Shown here: in pieces, positions 8,158 to 16,162 of the stretch
Position numbering within the stretch: position 1 is the first letter of the stretch
How the letters are laid out: each line of letters starts with the position of its first letter
Program-made: the position numbers and the translations under genes
Source of the DNA: Amycolatopsis decaplanina DSM 44594
Lineage (GTDB): Bacteria > Actinomycetota > Actinomycetes > Mycobacteriales > Pseudonocardiaceae
NCBI RefSeq assembly: GCF_000342005.1
Contig: NZ_AOHO01000077.1
Coordinates: 1-64,000 of the forward strand
DNA length: 64,000 nt
Reading direction: 5' to 3'
The notes under the pieces: generated by a model
The model's database searches: none
What the model was told of the DNA's origin: nothing
What the model saw: only the letters and a program-made list of their open reading frames with translations

Positions 8158-8844
8158 TCAGCGGACGACGATTCCGTCGGACACCTTGGGCGCCGAGGGA
8201 ATGTGGAACAATTCCGTGAACAGTTCCAGATATTCGAAAGCGCCTTCGATGCGGACTTTCCCGGTTCGCGTCGCTTCGGCGGCGGTGAGGTCCCCGCTCA
8301 GCAGATCCTTGAAGAACGGGCCGAGCGGTTCGATGATCGCGTCGGCGCCGGGGTGCGTGCCGCCCGCGACCTTGAGCGCGCCGTCTTCGACGATCGCGTG
8401 CAAGACCATTTCGCCCGGGTAGTGCAGTTCGTAGGTGACCTGGACGCCCTTGGCCTTTTCGCTCCGGAAGGTCGTGTACAGCGAGAGGATCGCCGAGTCC
8501 AGGGTGAGGACGTCCTCGGGGGCCTGCCGTCCGAGTGACCGGGCGCCCCAGAGGCCGAGGTCCAGCACGATCTGATCGAGTTCGCTGCCGTACTCGGTGA
8601 GTTCGTAGACCACCGCGGCGTCGAGCTGGGGGAGCAGGCGGCGGCGGAGCACCCCGGACTGCTCGAGTTCGTTGAGCCGCGCGGACAGCGTGCTCGGCGG
8701 GATCTTGGGCAGACCCGCCTGCAGTTCGGTGAACCGCTTCGGGCCGAGGACGAGGTCACGGACGATCAGCAGCGACCAGCGTTCACCGATGATCTCCAGC
8801 GCGCGGGCCAGACCGCAGAACTGTCCATAGGTACGACTGCTCAT
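8158..8844 (-). CDS. HxlR-type regulator with SCP2-like ligand domain (copy 1)
   Basis: 228 residues. Residues 1-100 form an HxlR winged helix (GERWSLLIVRDLVLGPKRF), and the C-terminal half resembles an SCP2 sterol-carrier-type domain that could bind a hydrophobic ligand. The ATG at 8844 is chosen because GAGGATCG precedes it and homologous copy 2 (43194-43895) starts at the same place. It is followed upstream on the same strand by a SARP gene, exactly as in copy 2. Probably a regulator of the neighbouring biosynthetic cluster. Confidence 0.85.
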   Translation of the reverse strand: MSSRTYGQFCGLARALEIIGERWSLLIVRDLVLGPKRFTELQAGLPKIPPSTLSARLNELEQSGVLRRRLLPQLDAAVVYELTEYGSELDQIVLDLGLWGARSLGRQAPEDVLTLDSAILSLYTTFRSEKAKGVQVTYELHYPGEMVLHAIVEDGALKVAGGTHPGADAIIEPLGPFFKDLLSGDLTAAEATRTGKVRIEGAFEYLELFTELFHIPSAPKVSDGIVVR

Positions 8845-8884
8845 CCGTCGATCCTCACTTTCGTTTCCGTGGCGGGAGTGGGTT

Positions 8885-9724
8885 TCACGCGGGTTCACCC
8901 TCGGAAAGCAGGCCGTGGTGCAGTACCTGCAGTTCGTCACAGGGTTCCACGCCCAGTTCGTTGTTGAGCCTCGCTCGCACCTGACGGTACGTGGCGAGTG
9001 CGTCGGAGCGCCGCCCGCTGCGTCCGAGCACGCGGATCAGCTGCCCGTGCAAGGCCTCGTCCAGCGGGTTCGCGGTGACCAGGGAACGCAGTTCGCCGAT
9101 CAGCTCGTGCCGCATCCCGGCCGCGATGTCCGCCTCGATCCGCAGGTGCAGGGTGCTGCGCCGCTGTTCGACGAGGTCGACCGCGTACGCCGACAGCACT
9201 GGTCCACAGTGGACGTTCGCGAGCGGCGGCCCGGACCAAAGGTCGAGCGCGGACCGGAAGGCCTTCGCCGCTTCGGCGTGCTCGCCCCGCAGTTGAAGCT
9301 CCCGGCCCTTCTGCTGCAGCTTCTGGAACTCGAAGACGTCCACCTGCTCAGGGGCGATCCGGAACACGTACCCCGGCGGTTTCGTCGCCAGCATGGTCTC
9401 GCCGTACGGGGCCAGCTCGTTCTCTTCGATGCACTTGCGCAGCTGGTAGACGTAGGTGTGCATGGTGGTGCGGACGCTGCGCGGCGGGTCGTTGGCCCAC
9501 AGTTCCTGCACGATCGTGTCGATGTGCACGATCTTCCCGGGGCTCATCACCAGCATGGCGAGCACCTGCAGCAGCTTCGGCGTCGTCGGCGCGTAGTCGA
9601 TCCCCTCCCGCACGAGTTCGAGCGGGCCGAGGAGGGTGAAACGGACGGGGCTTGCGGGCAGGGCTGGAATCGGGTTAGGTGCCGAGCCGTGGTGCGTGTC
9701 CGCTACTCGTGATCCGGTGTACAT
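8885..9724 (-). CDS. AfsR/SARP-family activator (copy 1)
   Basis: 279 residues. An OmpR-type winged helix (FTLLGPLELVREG onward, residues about 27-115) is followed by a bacterial transcriptional activation (BTAD) helical domain. SARPs activate antibiotic clusters by binding direct repeats at promoters. ATG 9724 has GGAGGG in front; an upstream ATG at 9862 would add 46 residues of low-complexity sequence. It is divergent from the YcaO gene, and lies 40 nt before the HxlR gene on the same strand. Copy 2 is at 43944-44768. Confidence 0.88.
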   Translation of the reverse strand: MYTGSRVADTHHGSAPNPIPALPASPVRFTLLGPLELVREGIDYAPTTPKLLQVLAMLVMSPGKIVHIDTIVQELWANDPPRSVRTTMHTYVYQLRKCIEENELAPYGETMLATKPPGYVFRIAPEQVDVFEFQKLQQKGRELQLRGEHAEAAKAFRSALDLWSGPPLANVHCGPVLSAYAVDLVEQRRSTLHLRIEADIAAGMRHELIGELRSLVTANPLDEALHGQLIRVLGRSGRRSDALATYRQVRARLNNELGVEPCDELQVLHHGLLSEGEPA

Positions 9725-9946
9725 CGCAAGCGCCCTCCGGCTCGATACGCGTCGTGACCTGATTCCCAGTACGTCGACAGTGACAGAGCGGCCGGTCAAG
9801 GGCCAGTGAGCCGTCCACCAGGTGCCGCGTGCGTGCGTCCCGGAAGAACATGGGTTTTTCACGCCCGGAGCGTGAATCGCACACTGGCCGGTGCGGGGCT
9901 TCGCCCAGCAGGATTCGAGAATCGAATCGACCTACTGGGGGTCTTC
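9725..9946. promoter_or_regulatory. Divergent promoter region, SARP / YcaO gene
   Basis: 222 bp between two divergent starts. It contains an inverted repeat TTCACGC, five bases, GCGTGAA at 9858-9876, which could be a regulator site, preceded by a short T run. No clear -10/-35 could be assigned by eye. Confidence 0.45.
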
Positions 9947-12220
9947 ATGCGCGAGGCATCGTCCACGTCAGGCTCGATCGGCGGCGGTCTGGGATTCAAG
10001 CGGCATCTGCGTGCGGAGATCAGCGAGGGCAACGGTGCCTACCTGTTCTCGGAACAGGGGGTCATCGCGATGCGCGGCGCGCAGGTCGCGTCGGTGGCCG
10101 CCCTGCTCGACGGCACCCGTGACCTCGACGGACTCCTGTCCGCCTGCCCGGAGGGGATGAACCCCGAGCAGGTCACCGGGGTGCTGGCCCGGCTGGTCGA
10201 GGCCGGTCTGGTCACCGTCCGTGTCCCGGACGAGTTCAGCGGGGACGAACGCGCGCTCGCGTACTGGGACGCGTGCGGTCTCGACGCGTCCGCGGTGGCC
10301 TGCCGTCAGAAGCCGGCGACGGCGAGCCTGACCGCGATCGGCCGCGGCGTCGACACCTCGCAGGTGGCGAGCGCGCTGGCCGCGAGCGGCATCGAAGTGG
10401 TCGAGACGGCGTCCGAGCTGGCCATCGTGCTGTGCGACGACTACCTCGACCCTCGGCTGGCCGAAATCGACGCCGAGCACCGGCGCACCGGGCGGCCCTG
10501 GCTGCTGGCCCGGCCTTCGGGTTCGCAGGTGTGGATCGGCCCGATCATGCAGCCCGGCCGGTCCGGCTGCTGGCACTGCCTGACGAACCGGCTCTGGGGG
10601 CACCGGCACGCCGAGGCCTGTGTGCAGGAGGTCCTCGGACACGACGGCCCCGCCTCGTTCCCGATGCCCGCCGTGCCGCCGCTGACCGCGGCCGCGTCGC
10701 ACCTGATCTCCCTCGAAGCGTCCAAATGGCTGGCGGGACACCGGTACCCGGGGCAGCAGGCCGTGTGGATCCTGGACACCCTCGACCTGCAGGGACGGCT
10801 GCACGAACTGCGGCGCCGCCCGCAATGCCCCGAATGCGGTGACGAAGCGATCGTCGCCGCGCGGACGGCCGAGCCGATCGTGCTGCGGGAGGCCAAGAAG
10901 GCGACGTCGGGCGGCGGCGGGCACCGGACGCTCACCCCGGTCGAGGTGCTCGACCGCTACGGACACCTGGTCAGCCCGGTCACCGGCATCGTCAAGGAGA
11001 TCGCCCGCGACCCGAGGGCGCCTGCCTTCGTGAACGCGTACCGCTCCGGGCTGAACGTCGCGCGCCGCGTGCGCGGTGAGGCGGGGCTGCAGGCCGGGCT
11101 GCGCGGGGACAACGGCGGCAAGGGCGCGAGCCCGATCGACGCCGAGGTCGGCGCGCTGTGCGAGGCGATCGAACGGTTCTCGGCGAACTACCAGGGCGAC
11201 GAACTGCGGATCCGCGACACCTTCCGCGCGCTCGGCGACGACGCCGTCCACCCGAACTCGTGCATGCTCTTCGACGAGCGCCAGTACGCCACCCGCGTCG
11301 AGTGGAACGCCAAGCACGCGAACTTCCAGTACGTCCCCGGACGGTTCGACACCGAGGCCGCCGTCGACTGGACGCCGCTGTGGTCGCTCTCGCAGCAGCG
11401 CCGGAAGCTGATGCCGACGGCGTACCTCTACTACGGTGTGCCGCCGGAGTGCGGGCTCACCGGGATGCGCGCGGACTCCAACGGCTGCGCGGCCGGAAGC
11501 AGCATCGAAGACGCGATCCTGCAAGGGCTGCTCGAACTCGTCGAACGCGACGCCGTCGCGATGTGGTGGTACAACCGGCTTCCCGTGCCCGGCGTCGACA
11601 TCGCGTCGTTCGACGACCCGTGGGCCGAGGAGATGGTCGGCCAGTACGCCAGGGCGGGCCGGGAACTGTGGGTGCTCGACCTGACCGCGGATCTCGGTGT
11701 GCCGGTGATGGTCGCGCTGTCCAGGAGTATCGCCGGGCCGCGCGAGAACGTCATGATGGGCTTCGGCGCCCACCTGGATCCCAGGACGGCGCTGCGGAGG
11801 GCGGTCAGCGAGCTCAACCAGATGATCCCGGCGGTGCTCGCGAACGATGTCGAACTCGACGATCCCGACGCGTCGCAGTGGCTTCGGTACGCCACGGTCG
11901 CGAACCAGCCGTATCTGCTGCCGGCGCCGGGGCGGTCGGCGAAACGCGCCGCGGACTTCAAGTTCGTCCGGCGGCCCGATGTCCGTGACGACGTGGAGTG
12001 CTTGGTACGCAAGCTTTCCGCGCTGGGAATGGAGACGCTCGTGCTGGACCAGACCCGACCAGACATCGACCTCCCGGTGGTCCGGGTGGTCGTTCCGGGG
12101 CTGCGCCCGTTCTGGAGCCGCTTCGCCCCCGGACGGCTGTTCGACGTGCCGGTGCGGCTGGGCAGACTCGCCGAACCGACCCCCTACGACCGGCTGAACC
12201 CTTTCCCCATGTTCTTGTAG
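9947..12220 (+). CDS. TOMM cyclodehydratase, E1-like/YcaO fusion
   Basis: 757 residues. The N-terminal part (about 1-330) is an E1/Ocin-ThiF-like leader-binding domain with zinc-type cysteines (GCWHC near 206 and CPECGDE near 293). The C-terminal part (about 350-757) is a YcaO domain with the ATP/Mg-binding patterns EAIERFSANY and LLELVERDAVAMWWYNR and a proline-bearing end, NPFPMFL. YcaO enzymes use ATP to convert Cys, Ser or Thr of a precursor peptide to azolines. ATG 9947 follows a GGGGG stretch. Next gene is the SagB partner, 18 nt downstream. No precursor peptide is adjacent. Confidence 0.92.
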   Translation: MREASSTSGSIGGGLGFKRHLRAEISEGNGAYLFSEQGVIAMRGAQVASVAALLDGTRDLDGLLSACPEGMNPEQVTGVLARLVEAGLVTVRVPDEFSGDERALAYWDACGLDASAVACRQKPATASLTAIGRGVDTSQVASALAASGIEVVETASELAIVLCDDYLDPRLAEIDAEHRRTGRPWLLARPSGSQVWIGPIMQPGRSGCWHCLTNRLWGHRHAEACVQEVLGHDGPASFPMPAVPPLTAAASHLISLEASKWLAGHRYPGQQAVWILDTLDLQGRLHELRRRPQCPECGDEAIVAARTAEPIVLREAKKATSGGGGHRTLTPVEVLDRYGHLVSPVTGIVKEIARDPRAPAFVNAYRSGLNVARRVRGEAGLQAGLRGDNGGKGASPIDAEVGALCEAIERFSANYQGDELRIRDTFRALGDDAVHPNSCMLFDERQYATRVEWNAKHANFQYVPGRFDTEAAVDWTPLWSLSQQRRKLMPTAYLYYGVPPECGLTGMRADSNGCAAGSSIEDAILQGLLELVERDAVAMWWYNRLPVPGVDIASFDDPWAEEMVGQYARAGRELWVLDLTADLGVPVMVALSRSIAGPRENVMMGFGAHLDPRTALRRAVSELNQMIPAVLANDVELDDPDASQWLRYATVANQPYLLPAPGRSAKRAADFKFVRRPDVRDDVECLVRKLSALGMETLVLDQTRPDIDLPVVRVVVPGLRPFWSRFAPGRLFDVPVRLGRLAEPTPYDRLNPFPMFL

Positions 12221-12238
12221 ATCAAGCTGGAGCAGCAG

Positions 12239-13708
12239 TTGACGACAGATCCCCCCGGCGGTGTGGCCGAAACGATCCCCTTGTGGTCGCTCACCGACGA
12301 CAGCCTTGTCGAAATCGGTGAGGACGGGTCGCTGGTGGTCGTCACCCGCTGGGGCGAGTACGAATTCGATCACGCGGAACCGCTGGTCCGGGAATCGTTG
12401 CGGCGGATGGCCCTGGGGCCGGTCTCACTGGCGAACGTGACGTCTTCGTGGGAGCCCGTCGAGCGGGAGCCCGATCTCGAAGGCGAGCTCAGCTGGACGG
12501 CCGAGGGCGCCGACGCGTTGCGGCAGGCGCTCAAGGAACTCGGCGGTTCCGTGGTGCGCTCGCTCGGTCTCGCCGACGGCCGGGGACCGCTGCTGTCGGT
12601 GATCCCGGTCGCGCTCGCGCCGGTGTTCTCGCCGGTGGAGATCCCGGCCACGCGCCCGATCCGGTTGTCCCGCTTCAGCTCCCTGCGTTCCGACGCCGAC
12701 GGGATGGGGCTGGAGTCGCCGTCCGCGTGCTATCGCGTCGTGCTGGTCCAGCCGTGGGCGGTGCACGTCGCGGCGACACTGGCGACGGCGAAATCGGTCG
12801 GGGACATCGTGTCCACGACCGGGATCGATCCTGGGGTGGTCGGCGGGATCGTGTCCTATCTGGTCGCCGCGGGTGTCGTCCAGGTCGCCGGGGAGCACGG
12901 CCGGTTCGCCGAGGACGACGATCCCGAGCTGGGCGTGTGGTCCCCGGACGAACTGTCGTTCCACACCACGAGCCGGACCTGGCGCCCGGGCGGCCCGGCC
13001 GACCTGCCGGGGCTCGGGAAACCGCCGGTGGTCAAGGCCGCCACCGGCGAGGGGCCGCTCCACCAGCTGTACCGGCCGGATCTGGCCGACCGCGCGGAGA
13101 CCGATCCGACGTTGACGGCGTTGCTGGAGAAGGACCACACCTGCCCCGAATTCACCGAAGGCGTGCTGTCGGCCGAACAGATCGGCGAGTTCCTGTTCCG
13201 CGGTGCGCGGATCCGGTCGATCGGGCCCGCGCACCTGCCGAACGGGCCGGCGCACAGCGCCTCGCAGCGGCCGTACTTCAGCGTCGCCTGCCTGTACGAA
13301 CTCGAGTTGTACGTCTCGATCAACCGCTGCTCGGGGCTGGACCGCGGGATCTACCACTACGACCCGCTGGAGCACCGGCTCGGCCTGGTCAACGCCGACG
13401 AGGCCGATCTCGGCGCGATGCTCGACATGGCCATGATCGGCGGCGGGAACCATCGGCGGCCTTCGGCGCTGATCACCGTGACCGCGCGGATGCCGCGGAT
13501 GGCGTCCGTGCTCGGCGGTGGCGCGTACGCCACGACCCTGGCGCATGTCGGCGCGCTGCAGCAGACGCTGTACCTCGTCGCCCGCGCCATGGGGCTGGCC
13601 GCGCACGCCGTCCCGGTGGACGCCGGCGACCGCGTCGACCGCGCCCTCAAGCTCGACTGGCCCGCCGAAGTGAGCGTCGGCGAGTGCGTGCTCGATCTCC
13701 CCGTCTGA
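12239..13708 (+). CDS. SagB-type FMN dehydrogenase of a TOMM system
   Basis: 489 residues. The C-terminal 250 residues are a nitroreductase-like SagB/ThcOx domain (RGARIRSIG near 320 and the late GGGAYATTLAHVGALQQTLYL-type FMN fold helix region, about 425-445), with an N-terminal winged-helix-like region. These enzymes oxidise azolines to thiazoles or oxazoles. The likely start is TTG 12239, with GGAG seven bases upstream. It forms an operon with the YcaO gene. Together they make a complete azole-forming pair. Confidence 0.9.
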   Translation: MTTDPPGGVAETIPLWSLTDDSLVEIGEDGSLVVVTRWGEYEFDHAEPLVRESLRRMALGPVSLANVTSSWEPVEREPDLEGELSWTAEGADALRQALKELGGSVVRSLGLADGRGPLLSVIPVALAPVFSPVEIPATRPIRLSRFSSLRSDADGMGLESPSACYRVVLVQPWAVHVAATLATAKSVGDIVSTTGIDPGVVGGIVSYLVAAGVVQVAGEHGRFAEDDDPELGVWSPDELSFHTTSRTWRPGGPADLPGLGKPPVVKAATGEGPLHQLYRPDLADRAETDPTLTALLEKDHTCPEFTEGVLSAEQIGEFLFRGARIRSIGPAHLPNGPAHSASQRPYFSVACLYELELYVSINRCSGLDRGIYHYDPLEHRLGLVNADEADLGAMLDMAMIGGGNHRRPSALITVTARMPRMASVLGGGAYATTLAHVGALQQTLYLVARAMGLAAHAVPVDAGDRVDRALKLDWPAEVSVGECVLDLPV

Positions 13709-13732
13709 ACCTCGTGGAACTGGTCGACATGT

Positions 13733-13875
13733 CGTGACTCGCGTGCTCGGACACGTGACTCACGTGCTCGGACACGTGACTCGCGTGCTTGGGCGCGGAA
13801 CTCGGTGATCGGCGTCTGAGCACACGAGATCCGCCGTTGAGCACGCGAGTCACGTCTTCGGGCACGCGAGTGCGG
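13733..13875. repeat. 21-bp tandem repeats followed by inverted copies
   Basis: Three direct units of 21 bp (13733-13753, 13754-13774, 13775-13795) with consensus CGTGACTCrCGTGCTCGG plus three bases. From about 13820 to 13875 the same unit returns in inverted orientation (GAGCACGCGAGTCACG) two to three times. The whole can fold into a large hairpin. It fills the gap between sagB and the AraC gene and may act as a transcription barrier or be a mobile palindromic repeat. Confidence 0.8.
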
Positions 13876-13987
13876 CCTTGCGGTCGCCTGCTCGGCCGCC
13901 TCTCGATCGCTCGTCGAGCATGCTGAAATCGACAACGCGTTTGCTGACGTACAGAGGAAAAGCGACAGCGAATCCGAGGTTGGTCTG

Positions 13988-14890
13988 ATGCAGCTACGAA
14001 CAGTCGCCATGGCGGCGAACGAGAAAGGCGTCACCGAACCCGGTCGGCTCCCCGAGCCGGCGTCCCCCCTGCAACCCGCGGTGCTGCAGGCCATCTCATC
14101 GATGCACGCGAGGTACTTCGACCCGATCACCTTGGGCGACCTGGCATCGGAAGTCTTCGTCAGCCCGTTCCACTTCTCGCGGATCTTCACCAAGGCGACC
14201 GGTGTCACCCCCGGCCGGTACCTCACCGCGATCCGGCTCTTCGAAGCGAAACGACTGCTGCTGACGACATCGCTGACGGTGTCGGACATCGTGTGCAGTG
14301 TCGGCTACAGCAGTGTCGGCACGTTCACCAGCCGCTTCACCCGTGCGGTCGGGATGACCCCGACCCAGTACCGCGATCCCGAGGTCGGCGAACTGCTCGT
14401 CGCGCTGGCCCCGCACTTCCAGCGGCTCCCGACCCTGGAAGCGTTGCACAGCGCCGGAATGGGCAGCGCCACGATGCGCAGTGGCACCGGCACGATCAGC
14501 GTGCGCGTCGAGACCCCGCGCGGGGCCGGCCCGGCGAGTGTCCTCATCGGACTGTTCGCCGAGTCGATCCCGCAGTGCGGGCCGGTCGCCTTCGGTGGCA
14601 GGGCGAACGTCCTGTCGGCGGACATCGAGATCCAGAACGTCCCCGAGGGCCGGTGGACCGTCATCGGGGTGGCCGAGCACGCCGCGGGGACCGCGGCTTC
14701 CTCGTTCTCCGTGGGCACCCTGCCCGGCCGCGTCGACATCACCCGGTACGGCAGGGTCCACCTTCGGATGCCGATGCGCGCCCCCCGGCCGACCGACGCG
14801 CCGATGGCGATCACCCTCGCCGGCGGCCCGGCGTCCGCCGGGAACCGGATGACCATGCCCGCTCCCGAGTATCTCCGCGCGGTCGCCTGA
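13988..14890 (+). CDS. AraC-family regulator (copy 1)
   Basis: 300 residues. Unlike most AraC proteins the two helix-turn-helix units are N-terminal (about 30-130: PITLGDLASEVFVSPFHFSR, then VSDIVCSVGYSSVGTF). The C-terminal half is a beta-rich domain shared with the paralogue at 47054-47797. It lies just before unbL, and the paralogue also lies next to a DUF1702 gene, so each may control its neighbour. Start ATG 13988 is the first in the frame with upstream GAGGTTGGTCTG. Confidence 0.85.
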   Translation: MQLRTVAMAANEKGVTEPGRLPEPASPLQPAVLQAISSMHARYFDPITLGDLASEVFVSPFHFSRIFTKATGVTPGRYLTAIRLFEAKRLLLTTSLTVSDIVCSVGYSSVGTFTSRFTRAVGMTPTQYRDPEVGELLVALAPHFQRLPTLEALHSAGMGSATMRSGTGTISVRVETPRGAGPASVLIGLFAESIPQCGPVAFGGRANVLSADIEIQNVPEGRWTVIGVAEHAAGTAASSFSVGTLPGRVDITRYGRVHLRMPMRAPRPTDAPMAITLAGGPASAGNRMTMPAPEYLRAVA

Positions 14891-14906
14891 CCGAGGCTAT
14901 TCCCTC

Positions 14907-14935
14907 GTTCTCCCGGTCTCGCAAACCGGGAGAAC
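14907..14935 (+). terminator. Hairpin after AraC gene
   Basis: An 11-bp perfect inverted repeat (14907-14917 with 14925-14935) with a 7-nt loop, 17 nt after the AraC stop. There is no T run, so it is a candidate terminator of the GC-hairpin type common in actinomycetes. Confidence 0.55.
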
Positions 14936-15028
14936 CGCGGCGCAACCGCGGAGTAGCCGCGTCATCGCCACGCGTGTGAGCCTTTAAGCAATCCGGAATT
15001 CGAATCCACCCGTTAGGGGGAGAGTGCG

Positions 15029-16162
15029 TTGGGCAATGGTTGGCGCACGATCAGACGTCGCATGATCACGCCGGACGTCTCCGAGACGTCACTGGACAAG
15101 CGTGGTTTCCACAAGAAGAGCCCGGCCGCTCAAGAATTGCTGGAGACCGTCGGTGAGAAATTCCTGCTCGGCTACGCGCACGCGGTCGAAGCGCGCTCCG
15201 TCGATCAGGCGGAGGAATGGCTCGAACGTATTCCGGTGAAATACCGCGGCTTCGCCTACGAGGGTGCGGGAATGGGTTATGGAATGCTGGACGGGCTGCC
15301 GGGCGGCGGGCGCCGTCACATCGAGAGGTTCCTCGACGGCCCCGGCGAGAAGCACGACTACATCATCTACGTCGGTGTCGGCTGGGCGATGGCGCGGCTG
15401 CCGCGCTTCCGCTGGCCGTCCGCCGAGGACTTCGACCCCTTGCTGCGCTGGCTGGTGCTCGACGGCTACGGCTTCCACCAGGCGTATTTCAAGACGGCGA
15501 AGTACATCGACGGGCAGTTCCAGGACCCGGACTTCTCCTGGCCGCCCGGCAACGACGGGTACGCGCTGCGGGCGATCGACCAGGGCATCGGGCGGGCGCT
15601 GTGGTTCATCTGCGGTACCGACGTCGATCTGGTCGCCGACACGATCGCGCGATTCCCCGAGCGGCGGCACGGAGACCTCTACGCCGGCATCGGGCTCGCC
15701 TCGACCTACGCGTGCGGTGTCACCGGCGACGAACTGCTGAAGCTGGCCGAGTTCGCCGGTGAGCACCGCGGGAATCTGGCCCAGGGCAGTGCTTTCGCAG
15801 CCGAGGCCCGCGTCCGCGCCGGGCTGTTGATTCCCGAGACCGAGGTCGCCACGCAGGCGATCTGCGGGCTGCCGGCCGAGCGCGCCGCGGCCATCACCCA
15901 GGAGGTCCGCCCGGCTGTGGTGGTCGACGGCGAACTCCCGGCTTTCGAAACCTGGCGACAGCGCATCGCCACCGAGGTACTCACTTCGGGACAGATAGCG
16001 GAGCAGCCAACGGAAGGCGTAAGCGCGCCACTGGCCGAAGGCCCCGCTATCGCGGCGGCAGGGCGCCAGCCGTCGAACCCTCAGGATCAACCAGAAAGAG
16101 CGCCCTGGCGACGTGATCGCGGTAGCGCGCTTACCAAGAAACACGGAGGTGCAGGGAAATGA
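15029..16162 (+). CDS. unbL: Enediyne cassette protein UnbL (DUF1702)
   Basis: A 377-residue DUF1702 protein, the UnbL/SgcE3-like member of the conserved enediyne warhead cassette. Conserved stretches include RGFAYEGAGMGYGMLDGLPG (about 74-93), GVGWAMARLPR and DQGIGRALWFICG; the paralogue at 45980 keeps all three. Its enzymatic role is not established. The start TTG 15029 is backed by AGGGGGAG seven bases upstream; ATG 15062 is the alternative. The C-terminal 50 residues are low-complexity. It overlaps unbV by ATGA. Confidence 0.9.
   Translation: MGNGWRTIRRRMITPDVSETSLDKRGFHKKSPAAQELLETVGEKFLLGYAHAVEARSVDQAEEWLERIPVKYRGFAYEGAGMGYGMLDGLPGGGRRHIERFLDGPGEKHDYIIYVGVGWAMARLPRFRWPSAEDFDPLLRWLVLDGYGFHQAYFKTAKYIDGQFQDPDFSWPPGNDGYALRAIDQGIGRALWFICGTDVDLVADTIARFPERRHGDLYAGIGLASTYACGVTGDELLKLAEFAGEHRGNLAQGSAFAAEARVRAGLLIPETEVATQAICGLPAERAAAITQEVRPAVVVDGELPAFETWRQRIATEVLTSGQIAEQPTEGVSAPLAEGPAIAAAGRQPSNPQDQPERAPWRRDRGSALTKKHGGAGK

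Noticed and set aside
9968..12373. An 801-codon antisense frame over the YcaO gene
   Set aside because: Mirror frame of a clear YcaO fusion gene; composition typical of non-coding shadow.
13733..13875. CRISPR array
   Set aside because: The 21-bp units are contiguous without unique spacers and include inverted copies.
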